A stretch of DNA of 64,000 bases from Clostridium uliginosum. GTDB taxonomy: Bacteria; Bacillota; Clostridia; Clostridiales; Clostridiaceae. Positions 16,684 through 25,365 of the stretch are shown here, in pieces. The DNA lies in assembly GCF_900112485.1 (NCBI RefSeq), contig NZ_FOMG01000004.1, positions 145,236 through 209,235 on the forward strand, given 5' to 3'. Position numbers and translations under genes: made by a program. Each line of letters begins with the position of its first letter. Within the stretch, counting starts at the first letter, position 1. The notes beneath the pieces were generated by a model that had not been told where the DNA came from, did not search any database, and saw only the letters and a list, made by a program, of their open reading frames with translations.

Positions 16684-18507
16684 TTAATTTATAATTTTTT
16701 TACGAACCTCTTCTAAGTTTACATTTTTTAATGAATCTGTAACTTCAATACCAGCTACAATTTCATTATCTTTTATAATAAGGTATGTTCCACTATTAGC
16801 TATATTAAATTCAACATTAACAACACTTTTTTTTCCATTAAAATTAGTTACGATATCATCATTATCACCATTTAATATCGTGAAATTTCCATCGGCATTA
16901 TCAAATGAACTAAGATCTATAGAAAGATTTGTTTTTATTCCTTTTTCTAATACCACTACAAGTGGGTCAAACTCATAACCAGTTCCTTTTATATTTAGAC
17001 TTTGAGTATCTCCTGAAATATTAGCTTTCTTAATTAATCTATCAGTAGAAACCTTACTTAAATCATTACCATATATACTTGGAGTTTGTGGTGCAGTACT
17101 TGCAGTCCCACCCCCACCACTACAGCAACTCATTCCACTACTTGGCTGTGGAAGCGATGAGTCTGCTTTTGATGTATCTACAGAATCAAGATTATCTGTG
17201 ACTTTGATTACTCCTCTTATCATTCCCATTGAGCAGCTGAAATTTATATCTTTATCTTCTGGTGTAAATTCTATTATATTTTCACCAGACTTTAGGGTTT
17301 TCTGTATATTCAAGTATGGTACTACTATTGCATTATTGCAAGAAGTGATCTGACTTCCTGTAATTATCCACTTAACAGGCATTCCTTTTTGAACATAAAA
17401 TACATTAGGTGTATAACCGTTGCTATCAGCAGTCATCTTTATTATTTGCACTCCATTTTCTATGGTTGGTTTAGATATATTGGATTGTGCAGCCTGAACT
17501 GCATTACCTGAAAGACTTTGAGTTAATGTATTAACACTAGGAACTCCAACCCCTGCAAGTGCAAGTCCTCTATTTCCCATTATTATTCCAAGCATTATTA
17601 CTAAAAATCCACTAAACTTTAAAAGTTGCTTTGTATAGCCTTTGCTTAAAAAACCTGATATAGCTCCAAATCCTAACATTAAAGGAACTGTTCCCAAAGA
17701 AAATATGAACATTGATAATGCTCCATTTATTGCACTACCAGTACCTAATGCATAAAGCTGCATTGTTTGCAAAGGACCACAAGGCATTAATCCATTTAAC
17801 ATTCCGACTAAGAAAGGAATCTTAGGTTTCTTTTTTACTGAACATGAAGACCATGTCAATTTAATATTAAGCTTTCTAAAAATAGAGAACCCCGCCATGT
17901 TTAATCCCATTATTACCATAAATAATCCTGCAAATATCTGAAGCCCTGCTTTCACATTAAGTGATAATGATAGAACAGAACCTAAAGCTCCTACAACACC
18001 ACCAATAATCGTATAAGAAGTCATTCTTCCCGCATTATATAAAATTGCAGGCATTAAAGTCTTAAATTTATTTTGCTTTTCCTTTAAAATATTGTTTTTA
18101 GATAAACTTTGTGTAAGCATTATTCCACCACACATACCAACGCAATGAATAGATGTAAGCATACCAACAACAAATAACACCATATAAGAAGCATTATTTA
18201 ACTTAGCACTCATATCAAAACCTGATGTAGAATTACCTAGTAATAAAATAGCTGCAACTACAACAAAAAAGCCTGCTAATTTAATATTATTTGAACCTTT
18301 AGTACTGTAACCTGTTTTATTAATAGCTTCCGTTAACTGTTCTTTTGTACAAAGCCCACTATCATATTCAACAGTTACATTCTGAGCACTATAGCTAGCC
18401 ATTGCATTTATAACTCCATTAACTTTCTTTAATGCTCTTTCTACTCTATTTTCACAAGAAGTACAAGTCATGTTATAAACTTTAATAATTTCTCTTTTAA
18501 TACTCAT
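16684..18507 (-). CDS. HMA domain - SafE/DsbD-like membrane domain - cupredoxin fusion (metal handling)
   Basis: A 607-residue fusion. Residues about 5-70 are a heavy-metal-associated domain with MTCTSC. Residues about 78-330 are a six-to-seven-helix TauE/SafE or UreH/DsbD-like module containing the HCVGMCGG and GLMPCGP motifs typical of this group. Residues about 340-440 form a cupredoxin-like domain, followed by a Ser/Gly/Cys linker (MSCCSGGGG) and a second cupredoxin-like domain. The family is linked to copper transport or thiol-redox work across the membrane. I start at ATG 18507 (MSIKRE), with GGAGG 6 bases upstream, rather than the GTG at 18519. A palindrome overlapping the leader may be an operator. 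Confidence 0.85.
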   Translation of the reverse strand: MSIKREIIKVYNMTCTSCENRVERALKKVNGVINAMASYSAQNVTVEYDSGLCTKEQLTEAINKTGYSTKGSNNIKLAGFFVVVAAILLLGNSTSGFDMSAKLNNASYMVLFVVGMLTSIHCVGMCGGIMLTQSLSKNNILKEKQNKFKTLMPAILYNAGRMTSYTIIGGVVGALGSVLSLSLNVKAGLQIFAGLFMVIMGLNMAGFSIFRKLNIKLTWSSCSVKKKPKIPFLVGMLNGLMPCGPLQTMQLYALGTGSAINGALSMFIFSLGTVPLMLGFGAISGFLSKGYTKQLLKFSGFLVIMLGIIMGNRGLALAGVGVPSVNTLTQSLSGNAVQAAQSNISKPTIENGVQIIKMTADSNGYTPNVFYVQKGMPVKWIITGSQITSCNNAIVVPYLNIQKTLKSGENIIEFTPEDKDINFSCSMGMIRGVIKVTDNLDSVDTSKADSSLPQPSSGMSCCSGGGGTASTAPQTPSIYGNDLSKVSTDRLIKKANISGDTQSLNIKGTGYEFDPLVVVLEKGIKTNLSIDLSSFDNADGNFTILNGDNDDIVTNFNGKKSVVNVEFNIANSGTYLIIKDNEIVAGIEVTDSLKNVNLEEVRKKIIN

Positions 18508-18520
18508 AATACCCTCCACT

Positions 18521-18535
18521 AAATCACTGTGATTT
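18521..18535. promoter_or_regulatory. Palindrome AAATCACTGTGATTT, candidate operator
   Basis: A perfect 7+1+7 palindrome lies 14-28 bases before the start codon of the metal-handling fusion gene. It could be a repressor site controlling that gene. It does not match the CsoR or CopY consensus that I know. Confidence 0.4.
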
Positions 18536-18628
18536 ATTTTATCAGCAATGTATTTTAATCGTAATTCATCATTTATATAAATGAGTATACTAAAAATTTA
18601 TGAAGATTTTATGTATATATAACACGTA

Positions 18629-18664
18629 TAAAAAAATAGCATAGAAATTTTTCCATGCCATTTT
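18629..18664 (-). terminator. Possible second terminator between tRNAs and metal gene
   Basis: An imperfect stem (AAAATGGCATGG with CTATGCTATTTT on the minus-strand RNA, with G-U pairs) is followed by seven T on the minus strand. Confidence 0.4.
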
Positions 18665-18767
18665 ATTTGATAACATAATTTTCACTTATACATACAGTAA
18701 ATTTAGTACTGATGTTTATAAATAGATTATTTTTTTATACTGCTACAATACAATTATTATTTATAAA

Positions 18768-18810
18768 TAAAAAAAGTCTAAAGTAAAAATCTACATTCCT
18801 ACTTTAGACT
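18768..18810 (-). terminator. Terminator of the tRNA-Arg/tRNA-Lys operon
   Basis: A perfect 11-base stem AGTCTAAAGTA (18775-18785) with TACTTTAGACT (18800-18810) is followed on the minus strand by a T-run, seven bases after the tRNA-Lys gene. Confidence 0.9.
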
Positions 18811-18816
18811 ATATTT

Positions 18817-18892
18817 TGGTGGCTCACCCGGGAATCGAACCCGGGACACCATGATTAAAAGTCATGTGCTCTACCGACTGAGCTAGTGAACC
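18817..18892 (-). tRNA. tRNA-Lys (anticodon TTT)
   Basis: A 76-base cloverleaf: acceptor GGTTCAC with GTGAGCC plus discriminator A and encoded CCA, D-arm AGCTCAGTCGGTAGAGC, anticodon stem CATGA/TCATG with loop CTTTTAA (TTT), and T-arm CCGGGTTCGATTCCCGG. It is the second gene of a two-tRNA operon. Confidence 0.97.
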
Positions 18893-18895
18893 AAA

Positions 18896-18972
<77 letters not shown>

Positions 18973-19071
18973 ATATTTATAATATACATTTCAATCAAAT
19001 CAAAAACTTCATCACCTTGAAAATCTAGGTTATTATCAAATATAAAGTTTCTAAAACTTGACTGCTTTGCT

Positions 19072-19100
19072 ATTGTAATATACATAATATATATTGTCAA
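19072..19100 (-). promoter_or_regulatory. Sigma-A-type promoter of the tRNA operon
   Basis: On the minus strand TTGACA (19095-19100), a 17-base spacer and TACAAT (19072-19077). It lies 100 bases before tRNA-Arg, leaving a leader of about 95 bases to be processed. Confidence 0.8.
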
Positions 19101-19223
19101 CACTATTTTTACAATTTAGTTATAAATATTCTGAAATAGTATAAATTTAGACATTAATAGCATCTTGAAGTACACGAAATTTAGCAAAAAGTAGGTTGTC
19201 TCAGAATTATCAAGTGAAGTAAT

Positions 19224-19538
19224 AAGAAAGAAATAGAAATAACATTTATTAAAGAAGACTAGAAAAATTTCGCTAAGGCATATGAACAAAATAACAAGTC
19301 AAAGATGTGACGTATATTTTGAGTCAAACAAGGAAGTAACATTACTCAAAATAGACTAGCATACTGACTTGTTATTTTGTTGAATATGCCTAAAAGTTTC
19401 TAACATTTAAAGTTGTACCCATAAAAGATTGCTCCTAATATGCATTAGGACAATCATTTATAGAACAACTTCAAATGAAGAAACTCTAAGCTTATTTTTC
19501 AATGCTACTTCCACAAATGTTATTTCTATTTCTTTTTT
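19224..19538. repeat. Composite palindromic element with 23-base inverted ends
   Basis: The arm AAGAAATAGAAATAACATTT (ending 19247) is mirrored by AAATGTTATTTCTATTTCTT (from 19515). Between them lie a family A copy (19274-19391), a second hairpin ATTGCTCCTAAT/ATTAGGACAAT near 19428-19454 and an AAGTTGT/ACAACTT pair. It looks like one non-coding element with another nested in it. No gene is seen from 18973 to 19548. Confidence 0.6.
19274..19391 (+). repeat. Family A MITE-like element, shortened
   Basis: Ends TAAGGCATATGAACAAAATA and GTTGAATATGCCTAA, with interior TCAAAGATGTGACGTATATT and CAAAATAGACTAGCATACTG. About 45 bases of the usual centre are missing. Confidence 0.8.
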
Positions 19539-19548
19539 TGAATATACA

Positions 19549-20622
19549 TTAAAACATAAGTGATGAAAGATAAGGAAGCATAGCTAATATAAAACTAAAA
19601 ATTAAAATCAAAATAATAATTATTGCATATCGCTTTTTATGCATAACTACTATAGCTATATATTCTCGAATCATAGCATTAGGTAAGAAATATAGAGCAG
19701 TTTTAGATCCTACACCTTGGCTTTTTATTCCTGCAAGCCTTGCATATATTCCTGCTCTAAACAAGTGATAATTATTTGTCACAAAAATACTTCTATAACT
19801 TTTAGTCATTAAATTATCTATTATATTTTTAGAGAACTTCATATTTTCTAAAGTACTAACTGATTTATCCTCTAAAATAGTATTTTTAATTGGTACCCCT
19901 TTATTTATAGCATATGACTGCATTGCCAAAGCTTCAGATACTTTTTCGTCTGGTCCTTGTCCACCAGAAAAGATTATTTTAGGTGGATTAGTAACTTTAG
20001 ATTGTTTATTATAAAATTCAATTGCTTTATCTATACGGCTAGCAAGTAAAGGTGGCACTCTATCTCCTATTAATCCGCTGCCTAAAACAATAATAAAGTC
20101 TTGATTTAACTTTGGTCTATTAAGTTGATAAATAAATGATGACATTAAAAAATTAAACACATCAAATATATAGTACCCTCCTATAATATAAATACCACTT
20201 AAAAATGCATTAACATCTTGTGGTAAAAATCTATCAATATTAATCAAGTCTATTATTATATAGGCAATTAGTGCTATCCCTAAAAATAGAGTTAATAAAT
20301 TAGACATAGATTTTTGTTCACGCCTCATAACAATTTTAGCATTTATAAATAATCCAATAATTAATACATAAAGTCCAAATGCTAATACACCAAAAATAAT
20401 TAAATAAAAAATAAGACCAAAAAATTCTAGAAATAAATTGTTGGCAGTTACAGACATAAAACCAAGTGTTATTACTGTAAAAAACAAAAATAAATTAAAC
20501 AAAAATCCTGTTGCAAGTCTTCTACGTTCATAAAAATAAGAAATAAGAAAAATAGCTAATGATATTATGCTTAATGATACGAGTATAACAATCTCGTATT
20601 TTCCTTGAAAATAAGTTAACAT
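19549..20622 (-). CDS. YdcF/DUF218-family membrane protein
   Basis: A 357-residue protein. Five to six N-terminal membrane helices (about 8-170) precede a DUF218/YdcF domain (about 180-310) with IIVLGSG at its start, the GGQGPDEKVSEA motif, a LEDKSVSTLENMKFSK segment and the VTNNYHLFRAG motif, then a C-terminal membrane helix. The YdcF/SanA group is linked to envelope functions; the reaction is not established. I start at ATG 20622 (MLTYFQG) because AGGAGG lies 11 bases before it; the longer frame from 20652 starts before that site. Two shorter relatives are at 25366 and 31383. Confidence 0.85.
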   Translation of the reverse strand: MLTYFQGKYEIVILVSLSIISLAIFLISYFYERRRLATGFLFNLFLFFTVITLGFMSVTANNLFLEFFGLIFYLIIFGVLAFGLYVLIIGLFINAKIVMRREQKSMSNLLTLFLGIALIAYIIIDLINIDRFLPQDVNAFLSGIYIIGGYYIFDVFNFLMSSFIYQLNRPKLNQDFIIVLGSGLIGDRVPPLLASRIDKAIEFYNKQSKVTNPPKIIFSGGQGPDEKVSEALAMQSYAINKGVPIKNTILEDKSVSTLENMKFSKNIIDNLMTKSYRSIFVTNNYHLFRAGIYARLAGIKSQGVGSKTALYFLPNAMIREYIAIVVMHKKRYAIIIILILIFSFILAMLPYLSSLMF

Positions 20623-20994
20623 CTTTATGTTCTCCTCCTTTGTAAAAATCATCTTATAGTTATTATCTGTACATAAATATTTAGTTATTCATTTGAAAAT
20701 TTGATACAAAGTATAACTCTAATATGTTTTAAAAATAAAAAAATATCAATATATATTTTCGTAAAATAAATGCTTAACTTTAATATATATTTAATTTTAA
20801 CACTTAGTCGTATTAAATTAATAAAGTCAAATATATGTCTTATTCTAATTAATTGTAAATATATGTTATAATAAGTAAATATATCTATATACAATAGTAA
20901 AATTTCTCGAAGCATTCTTAATATAAACGTTCCTAACACAACTCTTTGGAATATCATAGTTGCTGATATTATCAATAAACAGGAGGAGAAAAAT
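20623..20994. other. Intergenic region between divergent genes
   Basis: No credible gene is seen; a 96-codon open frame on the minus strand has no ribosome site and an odd composition. A TATAAT occurs near 20873 with no good -35. The strong ribosome site of the following gene is at 20981-20989. Confidence 0.4.
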
Positions 20995-21708
20995 TTGAAT
21001 CAAAAGACTGAAATAATAGAATTCTTAATTAAAGATGAGATTAATAACATTAATATTATTAACTTCATTGAAGATTATCCAATATACTATATAGAAAAAA
21101 TAGATGATTCAGTTATAGTCAAAGGAACAAGTGATAAAAACTGGATTTATATAAGTTCTAAATCAGAAGAAGAACTTAAAATAATAAAAAGTAGATTAGA
21201 CAATAATGATAAAAATTTTGCAGCAATTGAAGAATGGATGCTTCCTATTTTAACTAATAAGAATAAAATAAAATGGAGATTATCTACAATGAAATTGATA
21301 TTATGCAATGATACATATATAGTTAAACCTAAACATAATGTGTCAGATTTAACAATTAATGATGCTGAGTTTATATATGAGAATTCAGATTATAAAGACT
21401 TTATATCTATTCAATATATAATTGATAGAATAACGAATGGAATAAGTTCATGTATACGTTATATGGATAAACCAATAGCATGGGCAATTACACAAGATGA
21501 TGGAGCTATAGGATTTTTGCATGTTTTGCCTGAATATAGAAAGATGGGATATGCTCGAGATGTAACAATAGCTTTAATTAAGAAAGTTCGTGATAAAAAT
21601 AAAATTCCATTCGTACATATTGAGGAAGAAAATGAAAAATCTATGAGGTTAGCAACTGGTTTAGGCTTTAAAAAAGATAAAGTAGTAAATTGGTTTGAAA
21701 TAGAGTAA
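20995..21708 (+). CDS. GNAT-family N-acetyltransferase
   Basis: A 237-residue protein. The C-terminal half (about 135-237) is a GCN5-related fold: strand GAIGFLHVLPEYRK runs into the acetyl-CoA loop KMGYARD, followed by a long helix and the end motif ATGLGFKK. The N-terminal half is not clearly conserved and may bind the substrate. The substrate is unknown. The start is a TTG at 20995 with AGGAGGAG 7 bases upstream. It is a single-gene unit; a family B repeat follows it. Confidence 0.8.
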   Translation: MNQKTEIIEFLIKDEINNINIINFIEDYPIYYIEKIDDSVIVKGTSDKNWIYISSKSEEELKIIKSRLDNNDKNFAAIEEWMLPILTNKNKIKWRLSTMKLILCNDTYIVKPKHNVSDLTINDAEFIYENSDYKDFISIQYIIDRITNGISSCIRYMDKPIAWAITQDDGAIGFLHVLPEYRKMGYARDVTIALIKKVRDKNKIPFVHIEEENEKSMRLATGLGFKKDKVVNWFEIE

Positions 21709-21736
21709 TAATTAGCAAATTAAATATTAAAAAAAA

Positions 21737-22028
21737 TGGCTATATTTTAAGACCGTGTTAATATTGTTACATATTGTTCAGCGTGCTAAAGAATTGGACT
21801 TAAGAACGTCTAAATGAGTATAGTCCCATTCCAGCTTGTTCCAAAAACAAGTTTTGGACAAGCAACTAATGTGACAATACTAAAGGAAACTCGACTCACA
21901 TTCGTTCGCTGAGTAAGTTTGAGATACCAAATTAAAATTTGGACTCTCACTTAAGAGTTCTAAAAGTCGAATTCTAATGCAAACTTCACAAAAATGTAAC
22001 AATATCAACACTATATTAAAACAGAGCG
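21737..22028. repeat. Family B MITE-like element, long copy
   Basis: Left end GGCTATATTTTAAGACCGTG then TTAATATTGTTACATATTGTTC; right end GTAACAATATCAACACTATA then TTAAAACAGAGC. About 290 bases, with an interior of several small hairpins and no ORF. Shorter copies are at 33322, 44539 and 50859. Confidence 0.8.
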
Positions 22029-22075
22029 AAAAAAATAAATACTTTATAAGTATAATAAATTTATGGAGGTATATT

Positions 22076-22432
22076 GTGAAAAAAATAAAAATCTTTAAAT
22101 TTATCTTTGCATTATTAATTGCTTATTTAAGTCTTGCAATAATTTCACTTATTGCAACATATTTTTTTAGTTTTACATTAAAAGATGCTTTTTTCATTAT
22201 TGGATTAATGGCATTTATAATTGAATTGCTTTTAAATTTTTCTGGAAATTCAATGGGGTTATCTATCCAATCTTTTGGTAATCTTAACTCTCAATATGTA
22301 AGTCATGTTGATTTAAAAGCTAAGCAACATGAAAATGAAAATTATAAACCTGAGGTTAATATTAAGGCTATTCTTAATTCAACATTGTTCTTTTCAAGTA
22401 TATTCATTTTAATTACATCATATTTTCTTTAA
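22076..22432 (+). CDS. Small three-helix membrane protein
   Basis: A 118-residue protein with hydrophobic helices at about 6-28, 35-52 and 95-116 and a polar middle (SHVDLKAKQHENENYKPEVN). I do not recognise a named family with confidence. The start is GTG 22076 with TGGAGGT 6 bases upstream; the longer open frame from 21977 begins inside a family B repeat. Its TAA stop is the first three bases of a family A end fragment (TAAGGCATATGA). Confidence 0.7.
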   Translation: MKKIKIFKFIFALLIAYLSLAIISLIATYFFSFTLKDAFFIIGLMAFIIELLLNFSGNSMGLSIQSFGNLNSQYVSHVDLKAKQHENENYKPEVNIKAILNSTLFFSSIFILITSYFL

Positions 22433-22445
22433 GGCATATGAGGGA

Positions 22446-22498
22446 ATAAAAAAAAGGATGTTGCTTAAAATGATTTAAAAATCATTTTGCAACATCCT
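22446..22498 (-). terminator. Terminator for the 125-residue membrane protein gene
   Basis: A long stem AGGATGTTGC...GCAACATCCT (22455-22464 with 22489-22498), extended by AAAATGATTT/AAATCATTTT, is followed on the minus strand by nine T. It may also slow transcription from the plus strand. Confidence 0.9.
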
Positions 22499-22558
22499 CT
22501 TCATGTTCTTTACAATATATATGTACACTTTAGTAGTCTAATATTCCTATTAACTTTA

Positions 22559-22936
22559 CTAATTTGTAGTTTTTTTATTATCTATTATTATTCCAACAAT
22601 TGAAACTATTAATCCTACAATCATTATATACATGCCAGATGCTGAAAGATTTACTGATGTTCCAAAAACATTAGTATTCTTACTTTTTATTAATGAAAAC
22701 ATAAAAATAATACCTACTGCTAATGAAGCAATTCCACCTTTAATGTTAAGAACCTTATTATTTAATATTATTATTACTGGATAAATGAATGCCAATAATA
22801 CTATGTATCCTTGTTGTTGAAATCCATTTACACTTAGTATCCCAGCATCAACCCAAGGTAAAAATAATGAAACAATACTTATAATTCCTCCTATTAATAT
22901 TAATTTCTGCCCTAATGATAATTTTGAAATATTCAT
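22559..22936 (-). CDS. Small four-helix membrane protein
   Basis: A 125-residue hydrophobic protein with four predicted membrane helices. The first follows LGQKLILIGG and ends in FLPWVDAG, a pattern seen in several uncharacterised Firmicute membrane proteins. No catalytic motif is seen. A GAAGGAG ribosome site is 8 bases before the ATG and a strong terminator follows, so it is a single-gene unit of unknown function. Confidence 0.75.
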   Translation of the reverse strand: MNISKLSLGQKLILIGGIISIVSLFLPWVDAGILSVNGFQQQGYIVLLAFIYPVIIILNNKVLNIKGGIASLAVGIIFMFSLIKSKNTNVFGTSVNLSASGMYIMIVGLIVSIVGIIIDNKKTTN

Positions 22937-23105
22937 TTTATCTACTCCTTCTAATTTATTTTGAAAATTAAGCTGTGTAAACTCATTTCACAACTTAATT
23001 TTGCTTTCTAATTGTATTATACAAAACTACTTGTCCGTTTTTAAGATATGTATATAACTTTTCGGTAAAACTTTTTATATTGTTACATTCATCTTTACTC
23101 ACAAA

Positions 23106-23243
23106 TTAAAAAGAAGTACCTATATTGTCATCAAATTTAATGTTTAGATTTTCATTTTCATCCTTACTTAACTCTTCTTTTTCACCATAATAAGTTATTT
23201 TTAATGTATTTAAAACACTATAATATACTAATGCTTCTCTATA
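23106..23243 (-). pseudogene. C-terminal coding remnant
   Basis: A frame of about 43 codons (EALVYYSVLNTLKITYYGEK..., ending NIGTSF-stop) has protein-like composition but no start codon, and stops occur just upstream. It looks like the tail of a decayed gene. The family was not identified. The remainder of 22937-23363 holds nothing recognisable. Confidence 0.35.
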
Positions 23244-23363
23244 TTATCAAATTTCAATAAATATATCAAATTTTAATAAATATATGAAATTTAAAATATA
23301 ATGGCTGATTAGTTTTTTCATTGAAAGTATCCTTGTCTAAACGCAAGAAAAGTTTAAGAATTT

Positions 23364-24053
23364 TCATATTAGGAATAATTGTTCTTCAGTTTGTTCTTCA
23401 GCAATTTTATCTGATATACTAAAATCTTTGCCATCTTCTTGTCCTTTATTATAAGCTTCTATATACCCTTTAAATTGAATTTTTGTATTTATAGATTTTG
23501 TGAATTTAATATTATTATGAGCTTCAACAACTTCTGAATCTTTAACAAGTACCATTCCCCATTCCTCATGAGCTTTTTTTTGCTTTTCAAACTTTTGTGT
23601 TAATCCATAAATAAATCCAAGTGCATAGTCATTTTCAAGTCCTTTAGTACTATATCCCTCCTTAGAATATTGGTATCTCAATTGCTTCACTCTACTATTT
23701 ATACAATCTATTGCATACTCTAAAATTATGTTACATACAATTACATCTTCTTCTCTTCCAAAAAAAGTAATAGTATGAGTTCTCTTAGTTCTAAAATAAT
23801 AATAACAGCCAAAATTATCTGATATTAATCTTGCTAACTCTGCCTTCCACTTTGCCTTGGTAAATGATACTGAACTAATTTTCTCTTTAATAGCACTATT
23901 ATAAGCTCTAAATTCCTTTACTTCCTTTAACGATAATTTATGTTTTGCAAGTAACTCTTGAGCTTTTAATAAAGATAACTGAGCCTCATTTTCATTACTA
24001 CTTTCACTTAGTGCTAATAACTTTTGAATTTTCTCAACTATTTTAGTATTCAC
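23364..24053 (-). CDS. DUF2786 domain protein
   Basis: A 229-residue soluble protein. The first ~40 residues (KIQKLLALSESSNENEAQLS...KAQELLAKHKL) match the DUF2786 helical domain found in phage and bacterial proteins. The rest contains a KAELARLISDNFGCYYYF segment and a charged C-terminus, similar to the domain that often follows DUF2786. The function is unknown. It stands alone; no other phage gene is adjacent. Confidence 0.8.
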   Translation of the reverse strand: MNTKIVEKIQKLLALSESSNENEAQLSLLKAQELLAKHKLSLKEVKEFRAYNSAIKEKISSVSFTKAKWKAELARLISDNFGCYYYFRTKRTHTITFFGREEDVIVCNIILEYAIDCINSRVKQLRYQYSKEGYSTKGLENDYALGFIYGLTQKFEKQKKAHEEWGMVLVKDSEVVEAHNNIKFTKSINTKIQFKGYIEAYNKGQEDGKDFSISDKIAEEQTEEQLFLI

Positions 24054-24263
24054 TTCATACCTACTTTCTTCATCTCTTTTATTTAATTTATAATTTCATT
24101 TAATTTATAACTTTATTTGATCTTACATTTAATTGTTGAATAAAGTAAGACTTAATATGCCTTACAGGGTTCTAGCATTATATATCATATTATACTTTTC
24201 TTAAGCAAAAAAACAGTTGTTTTTTCAGTTGAATATAGATGTGTGACTTATTATAAAAAAGAG

Positions 24264-24292
24264 TTGATAAATTTATATATTTTATGTATATT
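24264..24292 (+). promoter_or_regulatory. Promoter of the sdpR-sdpI operon
   Basis: TTGATA (24264-24269), a 17-base spacer and TATATT (24287-24292), placing transcription start near 24299, just before the palindromic operator. Confidence 0.65.
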
Positions 24293-24302
24293 AATATTAA
24301 AT

Positions 24303-24322
24303 ATTTAGATAATTGTCTAAAT
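24303..24322. promoter_or_regulatory. ArsR-type operator, probable SdpR autorepression site
   Basis: Inverted repeat ATTTAGA-TAATTG-TCTAAAT immediately downstream of the predicted start of transcription and 30 bases before the repressor gene. Position and symmetry fit autorepression. Confidence 0.6.
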
Positions 24323-24352
24323 ATCTAATAAACTAAAAGGAGTGAGTATTTA

Positions 24353-24634
24353 TTGTTTAATGATGCTTTTAAAGCTCTTTCTGATAACACAAGAAGAAAA
24401 ATTTTAGATTTACTAAAAGAAAAGGATATGACTGCTGGTGATATTGCAGATTATTTTCAAATCACTAAACCTAGTATATCTCATCATTTAAACATTCTTA
24501 AGCAAACTGGATTAGTGAGTGATGAAAGAAAAGGTCAGTTTATATACTATTCACTAAATACATCAGTTTTTGAGGATGTTGCAGGATGGTTCATATCATT
24601 TCTAAATAACACTAAAAAGGAGAATGATTACTAA
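24353..24634 (+). CDS. sdpR: ArsR-family autorepressor, SdpR-like
   Basis: A 93-residue winged-helix repressor: FKALSDNTRRKILDLL is the standard ArsR N-terminus, with the recognition helix at TKPSISHHLNILKQTGL and the wing at RKGQFIYYSL. No metal-binding cysteines are present, as in SdpR. In Bacillus SdpR represses itself and the immunity gene sdpI and is sequestered by SdpI when toxin is present. Here the next gene is SdpI-like and overlaps by one base (TAATG), supporting the call. The start is TTG 24353 after an AAAGGAG site. No sdpABC toxin genes are in the window. A fragment resembling its 3' part recurs at 32258-32310. Confidence 0.85.
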   Translation: MFNDAFKALSDNTRRKILDLLKEKDMTAGDIADYFQITKPSISHHLNILKQTGLVSDERKGQFIYYSLNTSVFEDVAGWFISFLNNTKKENDY

Positions 24635-25281
24635 TGATGAAAAAGAAAAGTAATATTTATAATCTTACACTAATAATAATTGCGTTTTTAATAAGCATTT
24701 CTTTATATAATAAGTTACCGGATTTAATGCCTATGCATTGGAATATTTCTGGAGAAGTTAATAGATATGGTTCTAAGCTGTTTGCAGCATTTTTACCTCC
24801 TGTATTTATGATTGTAATATGGCTTGGTATGTTATATTCTCCAAAAATAGATCCAAAGAAAGCTAATTATTCTAAATTTAATGAAAGTTATACTATTATC
24901 TCAAATGCACTAGTAACGTTCTTTTTTGTTATACACATTGTTATTATAGCAACATCACTTAGTTACAATATTCCAATAAATAAAGTTATTCCATTTATGG
25001 TAGGCATCTTGTTTATTATAATAGGTAACTATCTTCCAAAATCTAAAAGTAACTTTTTCTATGGAATTAAAACTCCATGGACATTAACTAGTGAAGAAGT
25101 TTGGAAAAAAACTCATAGATTAGGCGGAAAACTATTTGTATTTTCAGGCTTAATTATAAGCGTAAGTTCATTATTGTTCAAAGGCAATATACAATTTATA
25201 ATCTTACTAATTTCAGTATTTATTGTAGGAATCATTCCAATAATAGCAAGTTACTTTTATTCTAAAAATAATATCAAATAA
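24634..25281 (+). CDS. sdpI: SdpI-family membrane protein
   Basis: A 215-residue protein with six predicted membrane helices. The N-terminal DUF1648 part carries the LPDLMPMHWNISGEVNRYGS motif and the C-terminal SdpI part carries FFYGIKTPWTLTSEEVWKKT followed by HRLGGK. In Bacillus SdpI gives immunity to the SDP toxin and signals to SdpR. It is translationally coupled to the repressor upstream and followed by a strong terminator. With no toxin gene nearby it may serve general envelope defence or sensing. Confidence 0.9.
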   Translation: MMKKKSNIYNLTLIIIAFLISISLYNKLPDLMPMHWNISGEVNRYGSKLFAAFLPPVFMIVIWLGMLYSPKIDPKKANYSKFNESYTIISNALVTFFFVIHIVIIATSLSYNIPINKVIPFMVGILFIIIGNYLPKSKSNFFYGIKTPWTLTSEEVWKKTHRLGGKLFVFSGLIISVSSLLFKGNIQFIILLISVFIVGIIPIIASYFYSKNNIK

Positions 25282-25291
25282 TGAATAAACC

Positions 25292-25337
25292 AAAGAGATG
25301 GTCTAAATTCAACTCAAAATTAGACCACCTCTTTTTA
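25292..25337 (+). terminator. Terminator of the sdpR-sdpI operon
   Basis: AAAGAG-TGGTCTAA stem with TTAGACCA-CTCTTT and a run of five T on the plus strand, 10 bases after the stop. Confidence 0.9.
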
Positions 25338-25365
25338 CTTGCTCTATATCAAAAAAAACATAATT

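Noticed and set aside
20685..20975. 96-codon minus-strand frame upstream of the GNAT gene
   Set aside because: It has no ribosome site and an unusual composition, and it overlaps the leader of the divergent gene.
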